Shown here: positions 13,201 to 24,380 of the stretch, piece after piece
Layout of the letters: every line of letters begins with the position of its first letter
Numbering within the stretch: position 1 is the first letter of the stretch
DNA from: Bryoerythrophyllum caledonicum
Lineage: Eukaryota; Streptophyta; Bryopsida; Pottiales; Pottiaceae
Direction: 5' to 3'
Length of the DNA stretch: 64,000 nt
NCBI GenBank assembly: GCA_963971425.1
Contig: OZ020517.1
Span: 23,446,462-23,510,461 of the forward strand
Notes under the pieces: generated by a model
Seen by the model: only the letters and a program-made list of their open reading frames with translations
What the model was told of the DNA's origin: nothing
Databases searched by the model: none
Program-made: the position numbers and the translations under genes

Positions 13201-14650
13201 GCTCGCTACCCATCACATTGCTCCATACAAGACTGGAGGTGCAGAAAGAGCTTCCGAAATTTCTTCGGAAACTGTCCCCGAGAGGACTTCAGACAAGAAT
13301 TCAGAGAGCAGGTTAAAAGAATGCCCTTCTATCTCAAATGGTGAGTCGATTTGGATGCAACCACATTTTAATGCCATGTTTTCAGGAATGCGGGTGGTAT
13401 AAATTCATAAAGAAACGTCCTAATTACTACGTAGTGAATCAGTCTCTACACAACTGTCGATTTTCGATTCAGTCTTCTATCGAATTGCCACTTGTTTGCC
13501 AGTATCTTCATCATTTAATTATGTACCTTGACTGCAACCTAAACATAACATCATATAGCTCTATGAGCTTGCATCATGAAGAACAGTATTCCACTTCTTC
13601 TGTTTTTGCTATAAATTGCTTTGTGAAGGGCGTGGACCCAGTATGCTGGCACTGCTCAGCTTTGTCATGTAAGACCTGTTCATGTGGGTAGTGTATGTCA
13701 TCCTTATTAATGTTTGCCATTTGCAGATGTTGAACGGAAAGTTGGATCCATCACTCGTTTGGTTTAATCCAAGGTCTGACCTGAATATTGTTGCTGATCT
13801 ATCAGAAGTTGAAAACCATGCCGATACGGAGAGTGGAGGCAAACAGCCAATGCTCGAGTTGGTGGAAGATCAATGTGGCGATTTTGACATACTTAGGGAC
13901 AAAGTACTCAAAAGACCCCATTTCGACCCTAGTTCTCCAAGAACCTCCAAACGGCCTGGTAAAGAACCCTGTGTATCTGGTCCCTCAGTGTTCTTGGATG
14001 GAGGGACCATTCTGGGTTCAACATCGGATACAGCAGTAGAAAACTATACAGTACTGGACTCCGTTCCTGCAACGTTGTGGAAAGGTATGGACACGATACC
14101 TCTGAATAGTCACGGTGCCCCTAGCCACGAAAGCTTAAACCCTGTGGGTAGTTCGCACTGGGTAGGGACGAACTTGAATGCTTCGCCTCCTGGTGAAGCC
14201 GATGGCCAAGACGAATTGATGCAACAGCACAGTGATTCAACGGATTGGCAAATTGGCCCTCTCAATTCAAGGGCTGCAGTTTCGACCTGTACTAGTAACT
14301 TTGATTCTCATGCAGGCATCCGGGAAATGAATATCAACAGGTACGTGGTCTTGCCTCTTGGTTCACTAGGAGCCGTAGTTGGGAACTATTATTTTCTGCC
14401 CTGTAATACGTGTCTGTGCACTTCAGAGAAAACAACCTGCTTTGGATTTAATCTTGTCCAGGTTGCTGCTTATGCAAAAGAAGTGGCATCTTATTTAACC
14501 TTGCTTTTAGGGTCTCTGGTCTTGCCCATTGCAAGATTCTTGTGTCCCAGCTCAAGATCCAATGTGGCTGGAGAAATGTATATTGGCGGTACTGAAACTT
14601 TTCAAAAGCTTTAACAGTAATTTGTTTGCAGGGTTTGGAAAGAGCGGTGA
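10264..14650 (+). CDS. ARI: ARIADNE-like RBR E3 ubiquitin-protein ligase
   Basis: RBR ligase that takes ubiquitin from an E2 onto its own RING2 cysteine before transfer to substrate. Exons: 10264-10422, 10899-10931, 11236-11521, 11743-12223, 12323-12883, 13162-13340, then less certain C-terminal exons (about 13726-14340 and 14632-14650). The N-terminus is acidic (Asp/Glu-rich, residues about 1-45), as in plant ARIs. RING1 carries FVRCGTCLE and MDCGHAFCNGC. The IBR contains KWCPSTPHCGNAI and CLCGQQFCFNC. RING2 has CPKCHKPVEKNGGCN, in which the Cys of GGCN is the expected catalytic residue. A helical Ariadne domain follows (RFKDEKEKEAARAQRDLKRY onward). The start is the ATG opening the acidic region. 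The junction from exon 6 (ending at 13340) to the last large exon does not close in frame directly, so a short exon or another donor near 13386-13396 may be used. The C-terminal RanBP2-type finger of some ARIs was not seen. Confidence 0.88.
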
Positions 14651-15460
14651 TGCAGGTATAATCTGTTACGAAATAAGTGAAACGAAGAGGAGGCCACTTG
14701 GACGAGAGGCTGGCTTTTCCACTGACTATCGTAGTAGCAGAAGTGCTTCTGCTTCTGGGACCAACCTCTCTAGAATCTATCTCTTAGGATGATCCCCATT
14801 CCAACTGGGCGAAGAGGTTTGCATCTCTTCCAACGGCGGTTCCTTAGAAGCTGGCTGCGGGCGATTGTTCATCGTTTTGCCCGAGTCACTACCACAGCCT
14901 GATATCTGATTCTCATGTACATCACCATCCGTTTACTGCCGCTCAACTCGATTCCTGGAAGTTGCAACCAAGTTGCACCACCTCTATGAAGCGGCATTTC
15001 GGCAGGTCAGCTGATATCCTGGCACAGTAGTATGTGTGAATATGTCGTTGTTTGATGGTACATACTTGGACGTTTTGAAAGCAAGTTTAGATGCCAAGGG
15101 TATCTGTTTTGTGAAGCTGCTGCTTGTGGGCCCTGGTTATTCTAGTTTTGGTTGGAGTTCTCGTAGCATAATGTCTTCCTCTCAAATGGAAAGGGTGTAG
15201 TGATTGAGTGATACTACATAAGTCGCTCAGTTGAGACAGGCAGTCACCTGATTTTTGCAGTGATCGGATGATGTAGAGCTTAGGTAGTCCTTGAAACGAT
15301 GCAGTTGCTGGGACTCATATTTGCTTTTCAGCAATTTTAAGGTCTCGGATTATTATTCATCTACCGTGGCTACGGAATTCTGCTTCATGATTTATGAGTG
15401 AAATCTCTCTTGTTTGAACATGATGTTTTCTGTGCATTTGACATACAAGGTGTAAGAATT
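14651..15460 (+). other. 3' flank of the ARIADNE gene
   Basis: This stretch follows the predicted stop. It has intermediate GC content with no open frame of note and is probably the 3' UTR and terminator region. AT-rich repeats resume at about 15470. Confidence 0.4.
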
Positions 15461-15516
15461 GATGTATACAAAAGCTACAAAAGTTTGTATTTTGTGTTGA
15501 GCCCAATTCAATGACC

Positions 15517-16087
15517 CATGACAATTTCAATCTAGATCGTTATTGCATCTACTAAGGTAGAGGCACCCAATTCCGATCAGCAGAGTATGCATGGCATGGT
15601 GCATGAAATTGGTAAATGCATGAAACGGTGCATGAAGCAATCCAAAACCAATAACTCAAGATCTTAAAACACGAGCCATTATCAGCATTGGGTCATGAAG
15701 TGTGCAATTTTGAGTTGCTCCACCTCAATTGAGCTCTCATTGGTGGCCTTGCCTCGAAAGTTGAACAAAGCCGATCGGCATTGGGTACCCTCCATGAGTT
15801 GGTTATCCATTGGGCAGACGAGGGCACAAAGTGTCACCTACTCTAGAGTTTGATAATGGGCTCCGGTGATATTTGGGCTTTTAAATTCTATATCAAATCC
15901 AAATCTTTGTGATTAAATTTGAAAAAATATTTGTTGAGTTTCATTCCTAATTCCGCATCTTTCTACATAAATGTTTTTGACATACAATGTCATTTGAGTC
16001 CCAAAGTGACTTAAGTGATCGGAATTGGATGCCTCTATCTTACATGGCACATGACGATTTTAGTCTAGATCATTATTGCACCTACTA
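15517..16087 (+). mobile_element. Inverted-repeat element flanked by 38-bp direct repeats
   Basis: AGGTAGAGGCACCC...GATCA at 15555-15579 is matched in inverse by TGATCGG...GCCTCTATCT at 16016-16040, giving a roughly 486-bp TIR element. Outside it, 15517-15554 and 16050-16087 are direct copies of each other with about six differences (each starts catgac and ends ctacta). The direct copies are too long for a normal target duplication, so they may be part of a composite or of a larger tandem repeat. It has no coding capacity. Confidence 0.6.
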
Positions 16088-16285
16088 CATGCTTGAGAAG
16101 TTTCAAAATGATCATGTATTCTACATGTATGGTTTTGTATTTGAGGATGATAAGGTTTAGATATTGAAATGACCTCCAAATGAAAGATGTTAGTTGAAGA
16201 ATCTTCAATTGAAAGGTGTTTGTCTTGCTAATTTTTTATATTCTAAAAGTAAAATACTTGATTGTATATAGGATCCCCTACAAAC

Positions 16286-17122
16286 CTTTTACCCTTAAAC
16301 GTTAGTTGGAAATTGTATATTCAGGCACGTATTTTCTTTTGTAGAATATAAGAAATGTATCAAAGTTTAACAAGACTTACACCTTTGGATCGAAGATTCT
16401 TTAACTAATATCTTTCATTTGGAGATTATTTCAATATCTGAACCTTATTATGTGCAAATATGACACCATTCATGTAGAATATTGTGGCCACTACACTAAA
16501 CATCGCATTTAGTGTAGTCACGCAAAATAGTGTCACTATCCTACTACACTATTTGCGAACAAGTTCACGATTAGTGTTAGCCGCCAACATCATTAATGAT
16601 GCCTCAATCAACCGCCTACTAGCCGTCATGTCTTTATTCTCTAGGTTGACTTTTTCTATTTCCCACCTCTCCCTACCTCCAATCAATCGCCTACCGGCCG
16701 TCATGCCTTTAGTCTCTCTTCCTTTAGATCATCAGAATCTTTGAATGCCCATAACTTACTCAAATTTTCTTCAAATTAAACATATGAGATGTTTTTTGAC
16801 ATCTACAGAAAATCTAGATGTCAAAAAACATCTCATAAGTGTAATTCCCATTCTTTTTGAGTGACGTATGCTCCTCTAAACAATGTTGTTTTTCATTCAC
16901 TACAACAAGCTTTTCATACACTAATTGTGCACAAGTTAAAAAATATATATTCCAATTTTTACTGCCATTTACATATAGTCTAATGTTTCACATTTAGTGT
17001 ATTGTTATGTCATTACACTAATTGTGATTCTTACATTTAGTGTAAGGGTTCGTATTTAGTATAGACTACACTAAATGCGATGTTTAGTGTAGTGGCACCT
17101 AATGACGTTTAAGGGTTAAAAG
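16286..17122 (+). repeat. Repeat R1 copy interrupted by a CACTA-type MITE
   Basis: R1 left part lies at 16286-16488 and R1 right part at 17095-17122, with the MITE between them. The outer ends are inverted: CCCTTAAACGT near 16291 and ACGTTTAAGGG at 17105-17115. The copy at 8560-8800 shows the same sequence without the insert. Confidence 0.65.
16489..17094 (+). mobile_element. CACTA-type MITE, copy 1 (606 bp)
   Basis: The element begins CACTACACTAAACATCGC and ends GCGATGTTTAGTGTAGTG, so it starts CACTA and ends TAGTG as CACTA (En/Spm) elements do. The terminal unit is nearly palindromic (TACACTAAA, then 7 bp, then TTTAGTGTA), and TAGTGTA/TACACTA motifs recur inside, like subterminal repeats. 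A perfect 23-bp inverted repeat lies in the middle (16783-16805 and 16815-16837). A 3-bp GGC flank is consistent with a target duplication if the final G is not counted, so the exact ends are uncertain. It has no transposase and is non-autonomous. Confidence 0.8.
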
Positions 17123-17374
17123 TTAAATATGAAAACAATAAATCAAGCTTTAGAATACGAAGGAGAGTACACTAGGAATGGGAGTGGAAATATAGCTTTT
17201 ATGTCTAAGGAGGTATGGTTGAGAAAGGGTTTGTTTGCACTTGGTGTGAGGGTGGTGGTAGCAAAATGAATTGAGGTGCACCTTTAAACTAGATTCATTT
17301 GGTAACACCACTTTTAACACCAAGTGCCAACAGACCCTTAGAGAGACTTGGAACCCGGCCTAAAACCAACAACA

Positions 17375-18925
17375 GGTTAAGCCTTAAAGGACCAATTGAC
17401 CACTTAATGGACAAATTTTTCACTTTGCCTGCAATTATCTTTTGATCAACCGGTCATAATCTTTACCACATCTTCTCATATAAGATTAAAAGAAGATCCC
17501 ACCAATACATTCTCAAAAAGTTCATCTTGGCAAATTATAATCAATGTCGTAGAGATTCTTCTAAAACGCCTAGGTCCTCTAGGGATTGAGCATTATGCAT
17601 ATTTGGATGGGAATTATAAATAAAGTTATTTTTAGTAGCAGTACTTGGGAGTATCATCTTAGCCCAAGTAAATTCATATTTTTAAAAAACATTAGAATTA
17701 GTAAAAAAATTCAAAATGGTCTGCTATGTATGGCCAACATTTGCCACTAGGTACCCTCACTAAGTGCTGACAAAAAGTAAGGGGTCATGACCAATGGCAA
17801 GCCTTGATTTGAAATTGTGAATGAGTGAATGGGGTAGAAAAGGGGGAAGAAATTGTCTCATTTATAAAAAGTTGTTTATAAAGTATGGTACGTCCCCTTA
17901 TATAACATTTGTGTTTGTGCAAATATAATATCAAAATATTGATCTAGGATTGGTAAAATTGTGCCAAATATAAATTTTCTATTGTTGGATTCTTGTCGAT
18001 TGCCACATGTAACATGTAATTAGTCATATGAGCAGCTCATTTGCAAACGGCTTCTATTACTCTAACCAACATATAATAGTGAGGACACCGTCGATTGGGA
18101 ATTGTTACAACTTAGTAAAAATCTAGCCCTCCATGATATTGATATTTTAAAAATAGACAATGCTTTGGGATTAGTGTTATATGCACCATTAGGATTAACC
18201 ATTGAAGTGGGTTCGAAGAGTACAAACAATGCAGATAGGCATGAAAGAGTATTAACAATGCATATATATGCCACAAGACCTAACGCCACCTATCGTACAC
18301 TAACTAGTGCAAACCCGTGTCCAATAAACACAATATGTAGAAAACATGTCCACTTCCAATATTGAATATGTTAAGAGTCTCGATGACATGGCGGCACAAA
18401 GACTCACGATGCAATTGTGGCCCTGTGTATAATTCAACAACGGATAAATACAAGAGCCAAGTCCCTAGTTCCTCCAAATCCCCCAAGTCTCAACGACCTA
18501 CGAGTCCCTCAAGTCTCCACTATCCTCAAGTCTCCCAAGTCCCAATCATCCTCAAGTCACTTAAGTCCACACTTACCTCAAATCCCACATGTCAAATGTC
18601 TCTATGCTAAGCAAAATTAAAGTGAAAATTTGAAGGATAAACTAAAGATCAAAATGTAAAAATCAAACTAATAAAACCGTACGTGTAGCAATTATATGAC
18701 AACTTTTCGCATATGATAATATTTCATAATAAAATATAATGACAAAGATATCACAATTGAATCCAAACTAATCCATATATTAAAAAGTCCCACAATAGGC
18801 TTTTCCGAATCTACGGTAGGTACCCATGATAGCAATTAAAATAAAAAATCTTCAAAAAACTAACACAACTACAAGAAGACAAGACCAAAGAAGAAATATC
18901 ATTCATATTCTCATTCGACAAATTC
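17375..18925. other. Gene-free stretch with degraded repeats
   Basis: 17375-17400 resembles the TTAACCCCTAAAGGACC terminal sequence seen elsewhere in the window. About 17600-17880 is a diverged reverse-complement copy of the AGGTAAGCC MITE. A run of short overlapping 'ccaagtc/cctcaagtc' motifs occupies about 18470-18590. No gene is supported. Confidence 0.45.
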
Positions 18926-19518
18926 AAAAAACATTTCTTGACTCTAGTGGGAAAATGCATTTTATTCCAAGTCAAAGATTTTCACACATTGCCACACATT
19001 GTTGGGCAAGGAACCAAAAAACCTCTTCTTTTCCACCTAAAACTTTGAGATCTTTCAAAAAACACGTTTTGTTTCCAAATTCTTTTTTAATGTGAATGGC
19101 GCTTTTTCAACCCCCACTCCTTGCACAATTGTTTTTAATATGCGGAAGTTGGAACCCCTTTTCTACCTCTAAAAATTGGTGTACAAAGAGTTAATATCAT
19201 GATCAACATGACGATATAAAATTTAGACCTCGTATAGTGCAAAATTATGACACCAAGTGAAGTCAAAGTCTGCAGATCCACTCAACGCAGGGATGAAAAT
19301 GAACCATTTTTTCTACTTCAAACACTATAATCTTTCAATCCGTGCGGTCAAAGTTGGTGAAACTTTGTGAGTGTGTTATTCATCAAGTGTTGTATGAGAT
19401 CCTACGGTCAAAAATAGGAACACAATTTTTGGATTCCTTCCTTACTCATTGCATTAGAATTGACAGTTTTGAAGTGTTTTTGGTGTGAATTTGTCAAGGA
19501 AGTTTAGGGGTTCAATTT
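18926..19518 (+). mobile_element. TTAACCCC-family element, right part
   Basis: The segment matches 47786-48425 along its length, including shared 'ttttcacacattg', 'cttgcacaattgttt' and 'atccgtgc' landmarks, and it ends with an 'aggggttcaattt' terminus. It is one of at least five copies of this TIR family in the window and is non-coding. Confidence 0.65.
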
Positions 19519-19628
19519 CATAATTGCTAAGTAAAATTTCTAACTTAAAATCTTGACAACCAAAATCTCTTAAATGGTAGAAAGTGTAGTCGATCAAAAT
19601 ACCAAGAAATTATTCATCAATCAATAAG

Positions 19629-19830
19629 TGTTGAAAGGTCGCCAATGTAATGGTGGACGGTGGAAAATGACGTTTTCGTACAAAACCGAAGCTATTAAAT
19701 GTTGAAAGGTTGCCGATGTAGACGGCGGAGAAGGACGTCCTTGTGTGAAATCAATTCTATCAAATGTTGTAAGGTCGCTCATGTCATAGTAGATGACAGT
19801 GGTGTTGAAAGGACAAAAGCGAAAGGACAA
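19629..19830 (+). repeat. Three diverged tandem units of about 65-70 bp
   Basis: Units start at about 19630, 19699 and 19764 with 'gttgaaaggtcgcc', 'gttgaaaggttgcc' and 'gttgtaaggtcgct'. Each unit ends in a Ser/Ala-codon-rich 'tctatcaaat'-like stretch. Short open frames exist on both strands but carry no recognisable motif. Confidence 0.55.
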
Positions 19831-19949
19831 AGCTTGATCGCGGAAAAACCACGTAAATTGGTTCTTACCATGCTTAGTTTCATTTGACATTGTGGAATCC
19901 GTTGTGTAATTATATTTTCACTACACCATAGATGTTCCTTGTATATCCT

Positions 19950-20170
19950 CTAATCGGTACCTATGAAGGATACCTATTGGCAACCACCGCTTGAAGATGG
20001 CAACACACTTTGAAAACTCATAACTAATTCAAATTTGATCCGAAAAATATGAAACCACTTCGGGTTGAAATTGTAACTTTATTGGCTACCACGAAAAGAA
20101 GGATGGTCATATGTTCTCTCTAAATATGCAAATTGCTTAACTTGTCGATTACGGGGGGCCACCTAAATTA
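19950..20170 (+). mobile_element. Partial AGGTAAGCC-family MITE
   Basis: The segment shares the 'cataactaattcaaatt', 'gaaaccacttcggg' and 'cttaacttgtcgatt' landmarks with 46811-47165 but lacks the clean left terminus. It is a decayed copy. Confidence 0.6.
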
Positions 20171-21380
20171 TGTATAAAATACGATACTAACCCGCAAGTA
20201 GGGTCAAGCCCACTTATTATCACGCATGCATGATGCAAAATGCAATCAAAGGGGCTTCAAGGCGCGACGGCTCCCTTGCATGTCCATATTCCCAAAAACT
20301 TAAGTAGAGATGTTAGTTACTACATCCAAGAAGTTGTGTTGCATAATGGATCAATGAGTAGCACAACTGGAGTTCCCAGGTAAAACCGTAAAAACCACCG
20401 GGTAACTCAGGTCTTCGTCCGTCCTCGTCGACGATCGTTGTCTGTCGCAGAACCTTTGCCCATTGCGGACCTGTCCACGTTCCCGTTTGTTCCACGTTCT
20501 CTGCACCGTCCTAGCCCGTCTCCGTCGTCCTCGTCCGGTGCAGCGTCGCTCTCTGACGCACGACGTCCGTCGCCCAATCAATCACCGCCATTATCGTCTG
20601 AGAGCCTTGATTCGAATATGCATGCACGGGTTTGGGTACCATACCGTTAGGGCTTTTTTCAAGTGAGAGTTTTTCGATGTTAATAGTACTGATACCTTCA
20701 CTTTTGATTTTAGTATATTGTAAAGGCCTTTATTCATGTGTTAAAAGTTTGTGTGCTAGTATAATTAGACAACAAGAGTACATGAATTCTTAGGGATTTA
20801 GTTGAGTTTTTTAGTTTGAAGGTTCTTCTATGGTGTTGGATAGTTCTGTACATGTGTGTAATCATGCATCTTGGTGCCATCATGGTTCATTATTGATGAT
20901 GAAATATCAAGCCAAAGACATGTTTACTACATGGATACTTTTGAAAGAACAAAGTTTTGACATGCATTTATAATTTTCTACTGGATAAAAGTTGGTTATC
21001 ATCTATCTTTTATTTTGAGCTTAATATGTGAAATTCCATTGTATAGTTCTAAATGCAAACATCAATTTAGATTGTATGATTAATATGACCTATGTCATGT
21101 AGACGTAGACGTAGATGTAGTAGTTCGACCATCTATTCAGTCTGGCCTCTTTCATAGACCATAGTCCTTTTTTTCTTAGGACCAAGATTGGAATCATGTT
21201 GTATGTTCAAAAGAGTAGATAAAAGACCGGTCCTAAATTGACATGTTGGACTTTATAAAAGGTGGTTAGAAGATAGGTCTTGTGATGATATGGTCTTAGA
21301 TATTGTAATAAAAGGGTAGAAATTAGATTTGGAATTAACTTTCCAACAAACGTGAAAATTAGATAAAAGGTGAATTTTAT
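20170..21380. other. Gene-free stretch with a small GC island
   Basis: About 20400-20600 is a short GC-rich, CpG-rich island with chance open frames on both strands. The remainder is AT-rich. No gene is supported by motif, splice pattern or length. Confidence 0.4.
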
Positions 21381-21825
21381 GTTGATAGGCTTCCTGGCAT
21401 TGTACGAAAAGTGGATTGGAGGTGTATTTTGAGTTGACATAGTTGTGAGAGTCTGACGTACGTTGACAGACTTCCAGGCATTGTACAAAAAGTGGATTGG
21501 AGGTGTATTTTCAATTGACATAGTTGTAGAGAGTCAATCATATGTCGACAGGCTTCCAGGCATCGTACAAAAAGTGGATTGGAGGTGTATTTTGAGTTGA
21601 CATAGTTGTGGACACGAAGAAGTGGATGTTGAGTCAATCATATGTTGGCAGGCTTCCAGACATCGTACAAAAAGTGGATTGGAGGTGTATTTTGAGTTGA
21701 CATAGTTGTGGAGAGTCAATCGTATGTTAACAGGCTTCCAGGCATTGTACAAAAAGTGGATTGGAGGTATATTTTGAGTTGACATTGTTGTAGACACTAA
21801 GAAGTGGATGCCCAATCAATCCGAA
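21381..21825 (+). repeat. Minisatellite, five units of two sizes
   Basis: Five tandem units start at about 21381, 21462, 21544, 21642 and 21724. Each begins with a 'gttgacaggcttccaggca' variant and contains 'aaaagtggattggaggt'. Unit lengths are about 80, 82, 98, 82 and 98. The longer units carry an extra 'gaagaagtggatg'-type block of about 16 bp before the next unit. Confidence 0.8.
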
Positions 21826-23460
21826 GCAATCATGGTCAGGGATATGTGAAAAGTAAGTAGAGAGTGATCTTTAGCTCTCATGCTCATGGATAATGCGAAA
21901 GGTGGACATGAATTGAATTTGAAGTTGATGTACTGAACATTTTCAAAATTGAATAAAGATTAGATTTATAGCTGACATGGTCTTTTATACTTTGAAAGTG
22001 GATAGAGAATCAACTTTGATTAGACATGCCGACATCCTAATTGCCTTAAAAGTAAAACTAGAGCTAATTAGCCAGACATTGTCAAGGTGGATGGAAAGTG
22101 GATCTTGAGATAAAATTTGGTTAAAATAGAGACAACTAGGTTTTTGTGGGGCTGCTATCATTTCTACTTCAATGCTTATTGAGAAGGTATGGACCATCTT
22201 ATCCAATGACATGAAGAGACCATGATTTTAGACTAAAAATTAAAGAAGAAGTTGATGAACTTTGATCTTTGAAGGAGGTTGACGTGAAAAAAAAAACTTT
22301 AAATGTATAGATGGTAGGGTTTGGCTGGTCACTGTGTAAAGGCCAATTGGCCAAAATTATGAGTTGAGAATATGTGGAAAATAATCCTCAAGCTTAAGAT
22401 TTGTTATCACAAAATTTTTATGGATGTTTTGAAACTATCTTTTTGATCTAATGTAGTTGCAACATTTATGTATATCAAATGGTTAATAAAAAATAGGCCA
22501 ATTCTTTATAGTTAAGAAATGTAAGAGTATTTTATGAGAAAAAATCAATAGCTTTTAAAGAGAGCCTTTGGTTTCTATCTTTTTTTGAATCACATTTACT
22601 CCTAACAATCCAACATGTTACAATCGAACTACATATGTCACACTGATGCGACATTATTGCAATTTTCTCTACCACATACTCAACTCTCTCTTCCATCTTT
22701 GTTTTGTTTATGTTCACTTCCTATTCATTGAGTCCAAAATGCTTTAAAATGCCATGAGTGCATACAAACACGACGAAATGTTCTTCAAACACCACTCTTA
22801 ATCCCTCCCCTTCAACATTTATAACTCCCTTCATATTAAGTCAATCAAAGTTTCAAGAAGATACCACGCAAATTAATTAGAATACTACTCTTCTCTCACT
22901 CTTGATAGCTATTAGATGTAAACGAGCTTGGTGTCGGTGTTTCAATTAGAAATCCGAGTAATCGTGAAAGAACTCAACGGGTCTTTGAATTTGAGCTAGG
23001 ATTCATTTTTGCCATTTTTAAGAGTGAAGAAAGAAAGAAATAATGTCACACCATAGAATCTTATTTCCCTTTAAAGCCAATACTCGCATTGAAGGCTCAA
23101 GTTCAACACAGTAGTGCAAAAAAATCCATTAGATCTAAAAATACATTCAACAAATATTCTCTCAAACCCGTTCCTCACCTAGCTAACAAAACATATTCTT
23201 TGAAAAACAATTTCCAAAAATCAATATTTATAACTATATCTAACCTTGGAAGTGATTTTAACCTCTGAAAGACCAAGGCACTACTCCGTTGATTAAAAAC
23301 TATCAGAACAAACTTTTCCGGAATGATCTTCTCATCTTACAATGAAATTTTATTATTGAGAATTTCGACCATACAAATTTGAAAGATAATTGCACTCAAA
23401 ATTTGTCTCCCATGAGAACACTTGGTCCTACCGGGGTTAAAAAATCAAAACTCATGGTAT
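21826..23460. other. Gene-free AT-rich stretch
   Basis: I find no supported gene, element boundary or repeat array in this interval. It consists of AT-rich sequence with short chance open frames on both strands. Confidence 0.4.
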
Positions 23461-23726
23461 CTTTGACATTGTGGGCCCCACAGAGAGACGGACGGACGTT
23501 GAAGAGACGGACGAAAGGAGGAAGGGGACGGACGCTGGAACCTGGAGACTGAAGGGAACCTGGAGACTGAAGCGCATGCCGTTGTATGAAGAGCGAAGGC
23601 ATAAGTTCCTACAAGCGCAGCAATTGCGAGCCTGTTGCGAGAGTTGCGTCGCCGTCGTCGCCGTCGTGGTCGTGGGCGCGCGCGAGCAGCGCTAGCTTCA
23701 CGTTGCCTGTTGCGCGTTGCGCGCCG

Positions 23727-24380
<654 letters not shown>

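Noticed and set aside
16489-17094. CRISPR-like spaced palindromes
   Set aside because: The short palindromic units belong to MITE ends and subterminal repeats. Spacing is irregular and this is a plant nuclear genome.
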